In this document: positions 21,225-27,948 of the stretch, one piece after another
Layout: each line of letters begins with the position of its first letter
How positions within the stretch are numbered: position 1 is the first letter of the stretch
From: Hirudo medicinalis
Lineage: Eukaryota; Annelida; Clitellata; Hirudinida; Hirudinidae
DNA length: 27,948 nt
NCBI GenBank assembly: GCA_011800805.1
Contig: MPNW01000175.1
Span: forward strand, 92,393 to 120,340
Reading direction: 5' to 3'
Notes under the pieces: model-generated
Database searches by the model: none
The model's input: only the letters and a program-made list of their open reading frames with translations
What the model was told of the DNA's origin: nothing
Program-made: the position numbers and the translations under genes

Positions 21225-24200
21225 CCATCACCACCACCATCATCATCATCATCATCATCACCATCACTACCATGTCAAGCATCTTCATCATAGATATCAC
21301 CACCATGTCGAGAGTCTTCATCATCGTCATCATCATCACCATGTCGAACGTCTTCATCATCGTCATCATCACCACCATGTCGAACGTCTTCATCATCGTC
21401 ATCATCACCACCATGTCGAACGTCTTCATCATCGTCATCATCACCACCACGTCGAACGTCTTCATCATCGTCATCATCACCACCACGTCGAACGTCTTCA
21501 TCATCGTCATCATCCTCAGCATGATTGAGTGTACGGCAATAAGTTCTTGACAGGAAGCTTTGAAATTGTTGTCCGCGTGAAGAGTGGTGATTGAGAAATA
21601 TTCAAACGCAGCACAACGTTTCCATTTTCATCATTTTGATATTTATTATTTAATTATTGGAATTCAACGAAAATATTTTCATTTATTCGTGAGGACGTTG
21701 AAATATGATTTTAAAATATTTTGAATGGTTCCTATTTTACGCATTTAAAGTGAATTGCTTTATTATTTTTCCAATTTATTTCACATTTTATTGTAGTATT
21801 TTCTAAATATTGTTACTAGCAATTGTAATTATTTTAATGTGTAGGTGGTTGAAGACCGACTGATTAATTGATTGATTGATTGATTGATTGATTGATGTAA
21901 TCAGTTCACATTTGAGAAACTGATGAAACTTAATTCAATATTGAACTATTTGTGAACCCGTTTGAAATATTCTAATTTTCAACATTTTTTCAGATAAAAC
22001 TTCACATATTGCATTTAATTGTGACAATTTCACCTTATTATTTTTATTTACAAATGAACTCATGCAATAATTTATAAATGCACAACGTCTGCATCAGTAG
22101 TTCTGTATTCCAGGTTCATGAGATTCCTCAAATCCTACCGGGTCTACAGATTCGTTTACATGGTCGAAACACGGACTGCCTACCCCAACCTTTGGAGGGT
22201 TGTCAACCTCTCACACGTCCTCTTTCTGGCTGCCACTGGTTTGCCGCTTTCTATTACCTCATCTCAATGGTGGGTGTTTATTTATCCGTGTTTCTTGTTG
22301 AATAATATCATATTTTTATGAATATATATNNNNNNNNNNNNNNNNNNNNNNNNNNNNNNNNNNNNNNNNNNNNNNNNNNNNNNNNNNNNNNNNNNNNNNN
22401 NNNNNNNNNNNNNNNNNNNNNNNNNNNNNNNNNNNNNNNNNNNNNNNNNNNNNNNNNNNNNNNNNNNNNNNNNNNNNNNNNNNNNNNNNNNNNNNNNNNN
22501 NNNNNNNNNNNNNNNNNNNNNNNNNNNNNNNNNNNNNNNNNNNNNNNNNNNNNNNNNNNNNNNNNNNNNNNNNNNNNNNNNNNNNNNNNNNNNNNNNNNN
22601 NNNNNNNNNNNNNNNNNNNNNNNNNNNNNNNNNNNNNNNNNNNNNNNNNNNNNNNNNNNNNNNNNNNNNNNNNNNNNNNNNNNNNNNNNNNNNNNNNNNN
22701 NNNNNNNNNNNNNNNNNNNNNNNNNNNNNNNNNNNNNNNNNNNNNNNNNNNNNNNNNNNNNNNNNNNNNNNNNNNNNNNNNNNNNNNNNNNNNNNNNNNN
22801 NNNNNNNNNNNNNNNNNNNNNNNNNNNNNNNNNNNNNNNNNNNNNNNNNNNNNNNNNNNNNNNNNNNNNNNNNNNNNNNNNNNNNNNNNNNNNNNNNNNN
22901 NNNNNNNNNNNNNNNNNNNNNNNNNNNNNNNNNNNNNNNNNNNNNNNNTAAATTTATTACAATTTATTATTAAATTTATTACAATTTATTATTAAATTTA
23001 TTACAATTTATTATTAAATTTATTACAATTTATTATTAAATTTATTACAATTTATTATTAAATTTATTACAAGTTATTATTAAATTTATTACAAGTTATT
23101 ATTAAATTTATTACAAGTTATTATTAAATTTATTACAATTTATTATTAAATTTATTACAATTTATTATTAAATTTATTACAATTTATTATTAAATTTATT
23201 ACAAAGTTTTACAACCTCAAACTGCAACAGAAAATGGAACGCTTGTTGGCCGAACGGGTTGCATTCCTGCTTTCGGAGGCAATGGCAACACTCGTAATGT
23301 GTCGTGTTCGAAACCAGGACTGCACTGCCGCAATCGCCCCTTCGAAGGAGCGCTACATAAATGGTTAACAAAAAGCGCCTCTGATTCTATGTAAATAAAG
23401 TATTTTTACATAATTTATACATTATTCAAATTTATCTTTAATGAATGTTCTAAAATTTCAGGCACAAAACTTCGAAACAAAGTGGAGCTATCCAACCCCG
23501 GTTGGAAATTATTCATCTGTTGCTCAGAAGTACCTCAGGTCCTTGTACTGGTCCACACTGACCCTGACAACCATTGGGGACCTCACACCACCCGAAACTA
23601 ACTGGGAGTGTGTTTCGATTTTTTAGCTCGTTTTTATTAGTTAAGCTAATTGTAAAATTAATCAAGTAATTGTTATTGGTAATCTTTAACGTTATTATTA
23701 AGCTAATAATATTAATAATAATAATAAAATAATTATGGCTTACTAGTATTTTACAACCAATTATAATAATATAAATATTATATTTATAAAATTATTTTAT
23801 GTAAATATTATGTGGTGCGTAAATTGCTTACCTACGTGCGAATGTTTGAAATCGCTTCGCAGTCATTGAGGCGTGTCATGGGATTAAAGTGTACCTTCGA
23901 GTCAATCATCCGTTACTTTGTTCGAATGTTACTGAGAGATAAAAAAAAAGTTGTTTTTTTATTTTTTTTATTTTTTATTTTTTGACCATCTATTCACTCA
24001 TTCATTCACTCATTCACTCATCCATTCACTCACCTGTCCAAGTCGCTGCATATATAGGCCATCCATCCATCCATCCATCCATAAGTCCAAATCATCTTAG
24101 TTATGCAACGGACTTTAATCAAATAAATAAATAAATAAATAAATCCATCCATCCATCCATCCATTCATTCATTCATTCATTCACTCACTCACTCCTTCCT

Positions 24201-27200
24201 TCTTTTATTCATTCGTTCGTTCGTTCATTCGTTCGTTCATTCATTCGTTCGTTCGTTCGTTCGTTCGTTCGTTCATTCGTTCGTTCATTCATTCGTTCGT
24301 TCGTTCGTTCGTTCGTTCGTTCATTCGTTCATTCGTTCATTCGTTCATTCGTTCATTCAATCATTCATTCATTCATTTATCCATCCAACTATCCATCCAT
24401 TCAAACACTCGATGTCTCCCAGGAGAGCCACGTGCAATGGAAGCATAAGAAACTATCTCCAGTTGTCAAATGGAAATGATGGTGATGATGAAGATGAAGC
24501 TGCTGATGATGGCGATGATGACGACAACGATGTTGTTGAGATTGGTTGGAGGGATGGAACGAAGGAAACAAAAAGAGAGACTCGACAGAGAAAGACAGTC
24601 GCATTGTAATAAAATTGCACATTGGAAGAAAATTTTGGGATGGCGACGAACCACTTATAGGATGAGGGGGATATCATCATCACCATCACCACCATCAATA
24701 TCATCATCATCATTGTCGTCATCATCATCATCAATGTTATTGTTATTAATAAAGACGATGTATACCAATAATGTACGCACACAGCAAACAATAAACAAAC
24801 CAGTGTTCCATTAATAATTTCCTTCAAATTTACTCTGAAAGTAATTCACAAAATATTCCAATAAAAATATTATTTTCGAAATTAACTCCCAACATATTTC
24901 AAATGATTGCGAAAATAAAACAATTTATCAATTAAAAGGAGGTCAAAGGTGTGGTCTTCCATGGAGGATGACGTTTCACGTGATTCCATGTTTTCCAGCC
25001 AGAATCAATTCTGCGGAAAAATTGAAAATGACAAATTTTCAAGCAAAAATTAAATATTTTGTAAATGACTTTTTAATGGAATCCTTTTCCAATTACTTTA
25101 AAAGTAACAATTTTCATTTTCAAGTGCATTTATTTTTAACTTCAATAATTCCGCAAAACACGTGCTTTCAAAGGGGATGTTTTCATTCATTTGCACTTCA
25201 CAATGCCTTGTGGGATTGTCAGTTTATGTTTTAGATTTGAGTGTTTGTTATTGAAACTCAACAATCATTACTTGTCAATAACTCTTAAAAACCACTCAAC
25301 CATCCACAATGATCATCCATCCGTCAGTCAATTCAAGTATTCCAATTGCTTGTCAAAAGTTGGTGCTTACCTCCGATGACCTTCAGAATATTTGATCTTT
25401 GCCGAGTCACGTGAGCAATTAAATGCTCCTGTGGAGAATGAAGACAATTTGAGAATTGCAAAGAGATGATGACGACGATGATGACGGCGATGACGACGAC
25501 AATGATGATGATGACGAAGATGATAATGATTTTCTGCACTTTCATGTCTACAGAATCGTATCTCAATTTTGTTACAATTTTAAAAATAAATTTTTAACCA
25601 TGTTAAATGATGATGAGATGATTGAACATTTCACGAGAATTTATAACAAAATTTTACTTTTTAATTCTTTTAAAAATAATTTAAAAGATCAAAGTAATAA
25701 TATAATATGGATACAATAAGTAAAAATAGTGAATAATATCAAATTAAGCATATTAGGCATCTTATCACATTAGTTACCTTATTATAATTAATTATCTTTG
25801 AACGTTGAGAAGTGAATGTTGGATGTTGAATGTTGAATGTTGGATGTTTAATGTTGAATGTTGGATGTTGGATGTTTAATGTTGAATGTTGGATGTTGGA
25901 GATGAATTTCATGAAAATAAGAAACAAAACTCGTTTCAGACACGTCTTCACCATCGTCAGTTACCTCATTGGAGTGTTCGTCTTTGCAACCATTGTGGGT
26001 GAGGATTATCAGAACGGAATTATTTGAGTTAATACGTTGTAGCTGTTTGGATGGATGAATGACGGATGGATGGATGGGTGAATGACGGAAGGATGAATGG
26101 GTGAATGACGGATGGATGGATGTAATGTTTGTTTACAGACTTGCAACCATTAATGCAGCTGTCATCATCCTCAGTAGGAATCGACCGAGGACCCAGTCCT
26201 CGACCCCGGCAAATTTTAGCTGGGGAATGACTTAAATCATGTTTAAGAAATTTAAACACTTTTTTTTTTAATGCGAACGTTTATTCCATATCAGAATCCA
26301 AGTTATCACGAATTCTGTCATTTCGTGGAATAGAATCATCGGAATACTTTAGACATCGATGTGGACTGACATGCTGCTCTGATTTTATATTTAAGGAGCA
26401 GTGATGTTTCCCCATTATTTGGAAAAAGTCTCACCTTGTCCTTTCGAATGCACTTCGACATTTTGAACTCCTTTCACTATTCCATGGTTTGTTGAGTACA
26501 TTGATTAAACCCCATTGCATAACTGACATGATTTGGACAAACGACCAGAGCTGGAGGCAGGCACTATTAAATACACTATTGCCAGCTTTGCCAGGGCTGA
26601 CAGCTCATTCCGGCACACCTTTCAGAAGGAGAGGGTCATCCGAGAAAACCTAAACGTTTTTTTCTTCAAGTACGACTCTATTTCCCTCTTCGCCTCCTCA
26701 GATATATTCTGGCTACTACTGGGACGCCCTTTCAGTTTTTTCCTGGGGGGACAAACCCTCGCACAACTTGCAGAGATGACCATTTTTTGCTGCTAGCCTA
26801 AAGCCAACATGATTAAGGAGCGTTCCCCCAAATGACATCCCTGCTCCTGTGATGCCAAAGTATCATCTTCATCATTTAAGACTGAATTTCCATGGTAGCA
26901 TTGTGAATAGTTTTAAAGATTTTAACAAAAGCAGACTATTACTCTGCCAATACGATAGAAGGTTCTATCCCTAAACTTGTATTATATTTCCCGGCCCCGG
27001 CCAAAATCTCCCCTCGCCCCCCTGTCGATCCATAATCCACTGACAAAAATACACAAAAGTTCTGAATTAAAGCTCAATTTAGTATCAAAGAATTATTGTA
27101 AAACTTAATATTTTGATAAATTTTGATAAATTAAGTTATGACAAAATAACATATAATCCATTTAAGCGTAATGCAATAAGCTAAGCTTATCATTTATTCA

Positions 27201-27500
27201 AGCCGATGACGTAACAATCGATCATCACGTGACATGCTAATGTGCTGGGATCAATCATTGATTGGTCGCTAATTGAAGCATGCCATCAATTGACCTATCA
27301 TTAATAATAACACCATTTTTACTATTAGCTCATGATATTTTAAAATATTTTGCATATTGTAACCATAAATAATAATAATAATAATATTAACGTTGTTTGT
27401 TTAACAATGTATTAAATGATTTATTTTTGCTCCAAAAGGTCAAGTTGGAAACGTCATTACGAACAGAAACGCAAGTAGACAGGAGTTTGAGAAATTGCTG
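15347..27500 (+). CDS. Cyclic nucleotide-gated cation channel, A-type-like subunit (partial at 3' end)
   Basis: CNG channels pass Na+ and Ca2+ when cAMP or cGMP binds, usually in the plasma membrane of sensory cells, as tetramers. Eight exons are found: 15347-15574, 17247-17363, 19516-20015, 21068-21163, 22114-22269, 23462-23607, 25940-25998 and 27439-27500. Splice phases (0, 0, 2, 2, 0, 2, 1) are consistent if one base missing from exon 5 is allowed, giving 455 residues to the window edge. Landmarks: EDSFMKRFSTRQ before S1; S1 with ILYNLWTPIAREAFPEL; S2 ending VQFRTGYLERG; S3 LDLASLTPLDLLQIY; S4/S5 linker METRTAYPN-like (VETRTAYPN); pore SLYWSTLTLTTIGDLTPP; S6 YLIGVFVFATIVG; then GNVITNRNASRQEFEKLL at the C-linker start. 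The filter Asp replaces the usual Glu of A subunits; B subunits have Gly there. The C-linker and nucleotide-binding domain are outside the window. The family call is certain; the subunit type is less so. Confidence 0.93.
15579..15840 (+). repeat. AAT microsatellites in CNG intron 1
   Basis: Pure ATA/AAT runs at about 15580-15640 and 15798-15840. The first begins six bases inside the intron. Confidence 0.95.
16100..16175 (+). mobile_element. Very short LINE 3' end (tail only)
   Basis: AATGGCATATTATAAATTAA followed by (ATT)n matches the tail AATGGCGCATTATAAATTAA of the LINE fragment at 16390-16627. This is a second, heavily 5'-truncated insertion in the same intron. Confidence 0.6.
16390..16627 (+). 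mobile_element. 3' end of an L2/CR1-like non-LTR retrotransposon
   Basis: 16421-16525 encodes the C terminus of a LINE reverse-transcriptase protein: HPAVWNALPPQVRDQPSLEL, then KHYLKTHLFRTPT and TGA at 16523-16525. The pattern WN-x-LP-x-x-VR...SL...LKTHLF is typical of CR1/L2-clade elements. A short 3' UTR follows, with GCGCCTCTGACGCTATG and AATGGCGCATTATAAATT, then an (ATT)n tail. It is 5'-truncated somewhere between 16390 and 16420, as usual for target-primed insertions. The same tail appears in the SINEs of this window. Confidence 0.8.
16686..16730 (+). repeat. GGAT tetranucleotide microsatellite
   Basis: GGATGGATGGAAGGATGGAT and onward, in CNG intron 1. Confidence 0.9.
17247..17363 (+). 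CDS. CNG channel exon 2
   Basis: The exon opens after AAAATCAG in phase 0 and carries 39 codons: VASAMSGHVRGRNRALHSRS and then LTREDSFMKRFSTRQ, the conserved pre-S1 motif of CNG channels. The donor CAA|GTTGTT is weak and is the first unit of a GTT microsatellite. Confidence 0.88.
17364..17470 (+). repeat. GTT microsatellite starting at the exon 2 donor
   Basis: GTTGTTCTTGTTGTTGCTGT and onward for about 105 bases. If not spliced it would add a Val-rich stretch to the channel. Confidence 0.95.
17889..18355 (+). repeat. 20-bp minisatellite, about 23 copies, CNG intron 2
   Basis: The unit is AACCTGTTACAAATTATTAC. Some units carry one extra A (21 bp) and some a C-to-T change giving TTATTATAACC. 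The array covers about 460 bases with very little divergence. Confidence 0.97.
18870..19020 (+). repeat. GGAT/GAAT tetranucleotide repeats
   Basis: A pure ATGGATGGATGG run at about 18878-18906, with a looser GGATGGATGAGTGAATGGAT zone at 18975-19015. Confidence 0.9.
19133..19300 (-). mobile_element. tRNA-derived SINE, minus strand
   Basis: On the minus strand an A box TGACTCAGTGCTTGATGCC (19298-19280) and a B box GTTCGAATCC (19238-19229) are spaced as in tRNA. The body continues with ATAAATGGTTCAACGCCTCT and ends in ATGTGGCGCTGCATAAATT near 19136. That last part matches the 3' tails of the SINEs at 20507 and 23245 and of the LINE at 16543. The tRNA head differs from the other two copies. Confidence 0.65.
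19456..19475 (+). repeat. CCAT microsatellite 40 bases before the exon 3 acceptor
   Basis: CCATCCATCCATCCATCC followed by CAATCATTCAATCATCGAAT, running up to the acceptor at 19515. Confidence 0.9.
19516..20015 (+). CDS. CNG channel exon 3: N-terminal tail, S1 and S2
   Basis: Acceptor ATCAATTTCAG; the frame is open from AAC at 19516 in phase 0, matching exon 2. The first 80 or so residues are low-complexity (SIHRNHQIHPNS, FSSSSTSRLRHESS, then acidic FEEDRKEEDELGSSRF). S1 is about 19790-19850 and S2 about 19897-19960, ending VQFRTGYLERG. The donor GCGAG|GTGAGT is strong, phase 2. The start of the exon looks like a coding extension of the CATC-type repeat before it. Confidence 0.92.
20164..20275 (+). 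repeat. AAT microsatellite, CNG intron 3
   Basis: AATAATAATAATAATAATAT and onward for about 110 bases, interrupted by AAC and GAT units. Confidence 0.95.
20507..20685 (+). mobile_element. tRNA-derived SINE, plus strand, copy 1
   Basis: A box GTTGGCCGAATGGGGTGC and B box GTTCGAAACCC (20568-20578) resemble a tRNA of the Leu/Ser type. The body includes GGAGCGCCATATAAATGG and CCTCCGAAGCTATG, and the tail ATGGCGCTATATAAAT is at 20654-20669. It aligns along its whole length with the copy at 23245. Confidence 0.82.
21068..21163 (+). CDS. CNG channel exon 4: S3
   Basis: Acceptor ATTTGCACAG, phase 2 in and out. It encodes NYTRSKHFLLDLASLTPLDL and then LQIYFSSHPIL, matching the S3 region with the conserved Leu-Asp-x-Leu-Asp-Leu pattern. 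The donor CTCAG|GTGATC is followed at once by a CAC microsatellite. Confidence 0.92.
21168..21512 (+). repeat. CAC/CAT microsatellite passing into a 36-bp tandem repeat
   Basis: (CAC)n and (CAT)n from about 21168 to 21268, then about six units of 36 bp containing CATGTCGAACGTCTTCATCA. Units differ by single bases (ATG/ACG). Because 36 is a multiple of 3, both strands stay open, giving false long frames. Confidence 0.95.
21862..21897 (+). repeat. TTGA tetranucleotide microsatellite
   Basis: TTGATTGATTGATTGATTGA and onward, in CNG intron 4. Confidence 0.95.
22114..22269 (+). CDS. CNG channel exon 5: S4 and S5, with an apparent 1-base deletion
   Basis: Acceptor TGTATTCCAG, phase 2. It reads FMRFLKSYRVYRFVYMVETR, then TAYPNLWRVVNLSHVLFL. 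At about 22225-22240 the conserved S5 end continues only in another frame, as CHWFAAFYYLISM, up to the donor ATG|GTGGGT at 22270. The exon is 156 bases but the phases on each side need 157. S4 keeps few spaced basic residues, as usual in CNG channels. Confidence 0.88.
22225..22240 (+). other. Frameshift site in CNG exon 5
   Basis: Frame one ends meaningfully at ...HVLFLA and frame three resumes at CHWFAAF. CNG channels have a conserved His-Trp here, so the break is in the sequence and not in the model. A single missing base restores both protein and phase. Sequencing error and true loss cannot be told apart here. Confidence 0.75.
22330..22948. other. Assembly gap (619 N)
   Basis: The gap lies in CNG intron 5. 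It is followed directly by a 22-bp minisatellite, which probably caused it. Exons 5 and 6 match in phase and in protein, so no coding exon need be hidden in it. Confidence 0.99.
22949..23205 (+). repeat. 22-bp minisatellite, at least 11 copies, beside the gap
   Basis: The unit is AAATTTATTACAATTTATTATT, with some units reading ACAAGTT instead of ACAATTT. It probably extends into the N gap. Confidence 0.95.
23245..23411 (+). mobile_element. tRNA-derived SINE, plus strand, copy 2
   Basis: A box GTTGGCCGAACGGGTTGC and B box GTTCGAAACC (23306-23315). The body matches copy 1 (GGAGCGCTACATAAATGGTT, AAAGCGCCTCTGATTCTATG), but the final GGCGCTATATAAAT is shortened to TAAATAAAGTA. It is about 30-45 bases after the minisatellite. 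Confidence 0.8.
23462..23607 (+). CDS. CNG channel exon 6: pore
   Basis: Acceptor TAAAATTTCAG, phase 0. It encodes AQNFETKWSYPTPVGNYSSV and then SLYWSTLTLTTIGDLTPPE. The last part is the pore helix and selectivity filter. Asp (about residue 406) stands where A-type CNG channels have Glu. Donor TGGGA|GTGTGT, phase 2, was chosen over GT at 23610 because only it restores the frame into exon 7. Confidence 0.94.
23990..24400 (+). repeat. Large tetranucleotide array: CATT, CCAT, AAAT, TTCG
   Basis: A nearly unbroken 400-base zone in CNG intron 6 of (CATT)n, (CCAT)n, (AAAT)n, then (TTCG)n mixed with (TTCA)n. Unit boundaries shift by single substitutions, which suggests one array diversifying. Confidence 0.95.
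24470..24740 (+). repeat. GAT and ATC trinucleotide repeats
   Basis: GATGATGAAGATGAAG-type repeats at about 24477-24530 and ATCATCATCACCATCACC at 24675-24735. Frames here (Asp-rich or Ser-rich) are artefacts. Confidence 0.85.
25465..25530 (+). repeat. GAT/GAC trinucleotide repeat
   Basis: GATGATGACGACGATGATGA and onward, which would read as poly-Asp. No splice signals support an exon. Confidence 0.85.
25816..25903 (+). repeat. GTTGAAT/GTTGGAT heptanucleotide repeat
   Basis: About 12 units of GTTGGAT, GTTGAAT or GTTTAAT. The array ends about 35 bases before the exon 7 acceptor. Confidence 0.92.
25940..25998 (+). CDS. CNG channel exon 7: S6
   Basis: Acceptor CTCGTTTCAG, phase 2 in, phase 1 out. 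It encodes HVFTIVSYLIGVFVFATIV, the inner pore-lining helix with the family's Ala-Thr-Ile-Val-Gly end. The donor GTGG|GTGAGG is strong. Confidence 0.94.
26040..26125 (+). repeat. GGAT/GAAT microsatellite
   Basis: GGATGGATGAATGACGGATG and onward, in CNG intron 7. Confidence 0.9.
26140..26235 (-). mobile_element. Possible decayed tRNA-derived repeat
   Basis: On the minus strand GGTCGATTCC looks like a B box, and CCCCAGCTAAAATTTGCCGG could be a damaged A-box region. The element would end in the neighbouring CATCC repeat. Only the B-box match is good. Confidence 0.25.
26533..26796 (+). CDS. Isolated intronic open frame, unknown origin
   Basis: 87 codons. The first half, with RPELEAGTIKYTIASFARAD and RHTFQKERVIRENL, is protein-like and GC-richer than its surroundings; the second half is Phe-rich and poor. 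It could be a fragment of a transposon protein or a retro-inserted coding piece inside CNG intron 7. No family is recognised and no splice sites are clear. Confidence 0.2.
   Translation: MDKRPELEAGTIKYTIASFARADSSFRHTFQKERVIRENLNVFFFKYDSISLFASSDIFWLLLGRPFSFFLGGQTLAQLAEMTIFCC
27439..27500 (+). CDS. CNG channel exon 8: end of S6 and start of C-linker
   Basis: Acceptor CTCCAAAAG (poor pyrimidine tract), phase 1 in. It encodes QVGNVITNRNASRQEFEKLL, matching the conserved GN-x-x-x-x-I-x-N-x-NA-x-R-x-EF of CNG channels. The donor TTGCTG|GTGAGT is strong, so the gene continues beyond 27948. Confidence 0.92.
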
Positions 27501-27948
27501 GTGAGTCTTAGGTTTTTAATAATTACATTTTATTTCTAAAAAGATTTTTTTGTCATAACTAACAAGTTTACATTTGTAATTAATAATAATTAATATTCAT
27601 AACAAAATAAACTCCGCCACCAAATGATTAAAAGCAAATTTTGTTAGTTCGTAAATAAAAACACAAATAAAACAAATGAAACGAATTGAGTTGAACTAAA
27701 CAACAGTGTAATTATATCGGTAATTAGGGTAGCCAAAGAAATGTCTGATTGAGACTGGATAATACTCCTGAATGAGTTCCAACGCATGCTGGAAGCATGA
27801 GTGCCTCTCTCCAGGCATCTTATGCCAAAAAACTCATCCAGGTTACAAGCTCATCTGAGGCACCCCGCTTTCTTAATCACTTTAATTTACTTCCTTTTTA
27901 TTGGTGAAAGTTCTTTTTTGATGGCGAAGTCTTTCGGTAAAATTCTAG
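27501..27948. other. Start of CNG intron 8
   Basis: AT-rich; no further exon is seen before the window ends. Confidence 0.6.

Noticed and set aside
21160..21550. Long open frames on both strands (Thr/Ile-rich and Met/Val-rich, 12-residue period)
   Set aside because: They follow from a CAC/CAT microsatellite and a 36-bp tandem repeat, whose unit is a multiple of three; they start right after the exon 4 donor and are intronic.
22114..22330. CNG gene as a pseudogene because of the exon 5 frameshift
   Set aside because: All other exons are intact with conserved residues and consistent phases, and another gene in the window shows a similar single-base break, so an assembly error is more likely.
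22318..22995. Open frame through the N gap
   Set aside because: The frame only stays open because the bases are unknown; it carries no information.
24400..24830. Several overlapping frames, Asp-rich or His/Ser-rich
   Set aside because: All are translations of GAT/ATC repeats in CNG intron 6, without supported splice sites.
24940..24952. AGGTCAAAGGTGT, a DR1-type nuclear receptor half-site pair
   Set aside because: A single short match in a repeat-rich intron; chance is likely.

Overview
The window is nuclear DNA from an AT-rich invertebrate animal. Genes are split by GT-AG introns, and there are animal-specific families (B-box, macro, WWE, a cyclic nucleotide-gated channel), tRNA-derived SINEs, an L2/CR1-like LINE end and very dense microsatellites. 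The species cannot be fixed from the sequence. A lophotrochozoan or a tunicate-like marine animal would fit, but that is a guess. A 619-base assembly gap lies at 22330-22948.

Layout. 1-166: last exon of a plus-strand gene whose product ends in a Cys/His-rich, probably zinc-binding, module. 523-732: possible minus-strand terminal exon converging on it. 1140-2929: two weak plus-strand exon candidates. 2310-3610: an AT-rich stretch bounded by a 70-bp inverted repeat. About 3640-5690: a region richer in G+C, with a tRNA-Glu-like sequence and decayed, Gln/Ser/Thr-rich gag-like reading frames, probably the remains of a retroelement.

6322-9299: a complete eight-exon plus-strand gene, reconstructed by splice sites and phase. 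It encodes B-box, coiled coil, macro-like domain, macro domain and WWE domain, about 724 residues. It has no RING finger and no PARP catalytic domain. I do not know this combination as a standard named family, and it is the strongest candidate for an undescribed system: a TRIM-like scaffold built to read ADP-ribose signals. Its first exon carries one apparent single-base deletion.

9660-15104: few plus-strand genes, but a set of minus-strand exons (12289-15104) with matching splice phases suggests a gene of unknown function, head to head with the next gene. More isolated minus-strand exon-like islands lie at 11359-11441, 10461-10595 and 9623-10141.

15344-27500 and beyond: eight exons of a cyclic nucleotide-gated (CNG) cation channel, from the N terminus through S1-S6 and the pore into the start of the C-linker. 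The rest of the C-linker and the cyclic nucleotide-binding domain lie past the window edge. The selectivity filter reads TTIGD rather than the usual TTIGE. Exon 5 has an apparent single-base deletion. The 1-2 kb introns are packed with microsatellites, two minisatellites, three tRNA-derived SINEs and two LINE 3' ends. Several arrays begin within a few bases of splice donors. The SINEs share their 3' tail with the LINE, so this window shows both partners of a SINE/LINE pair.
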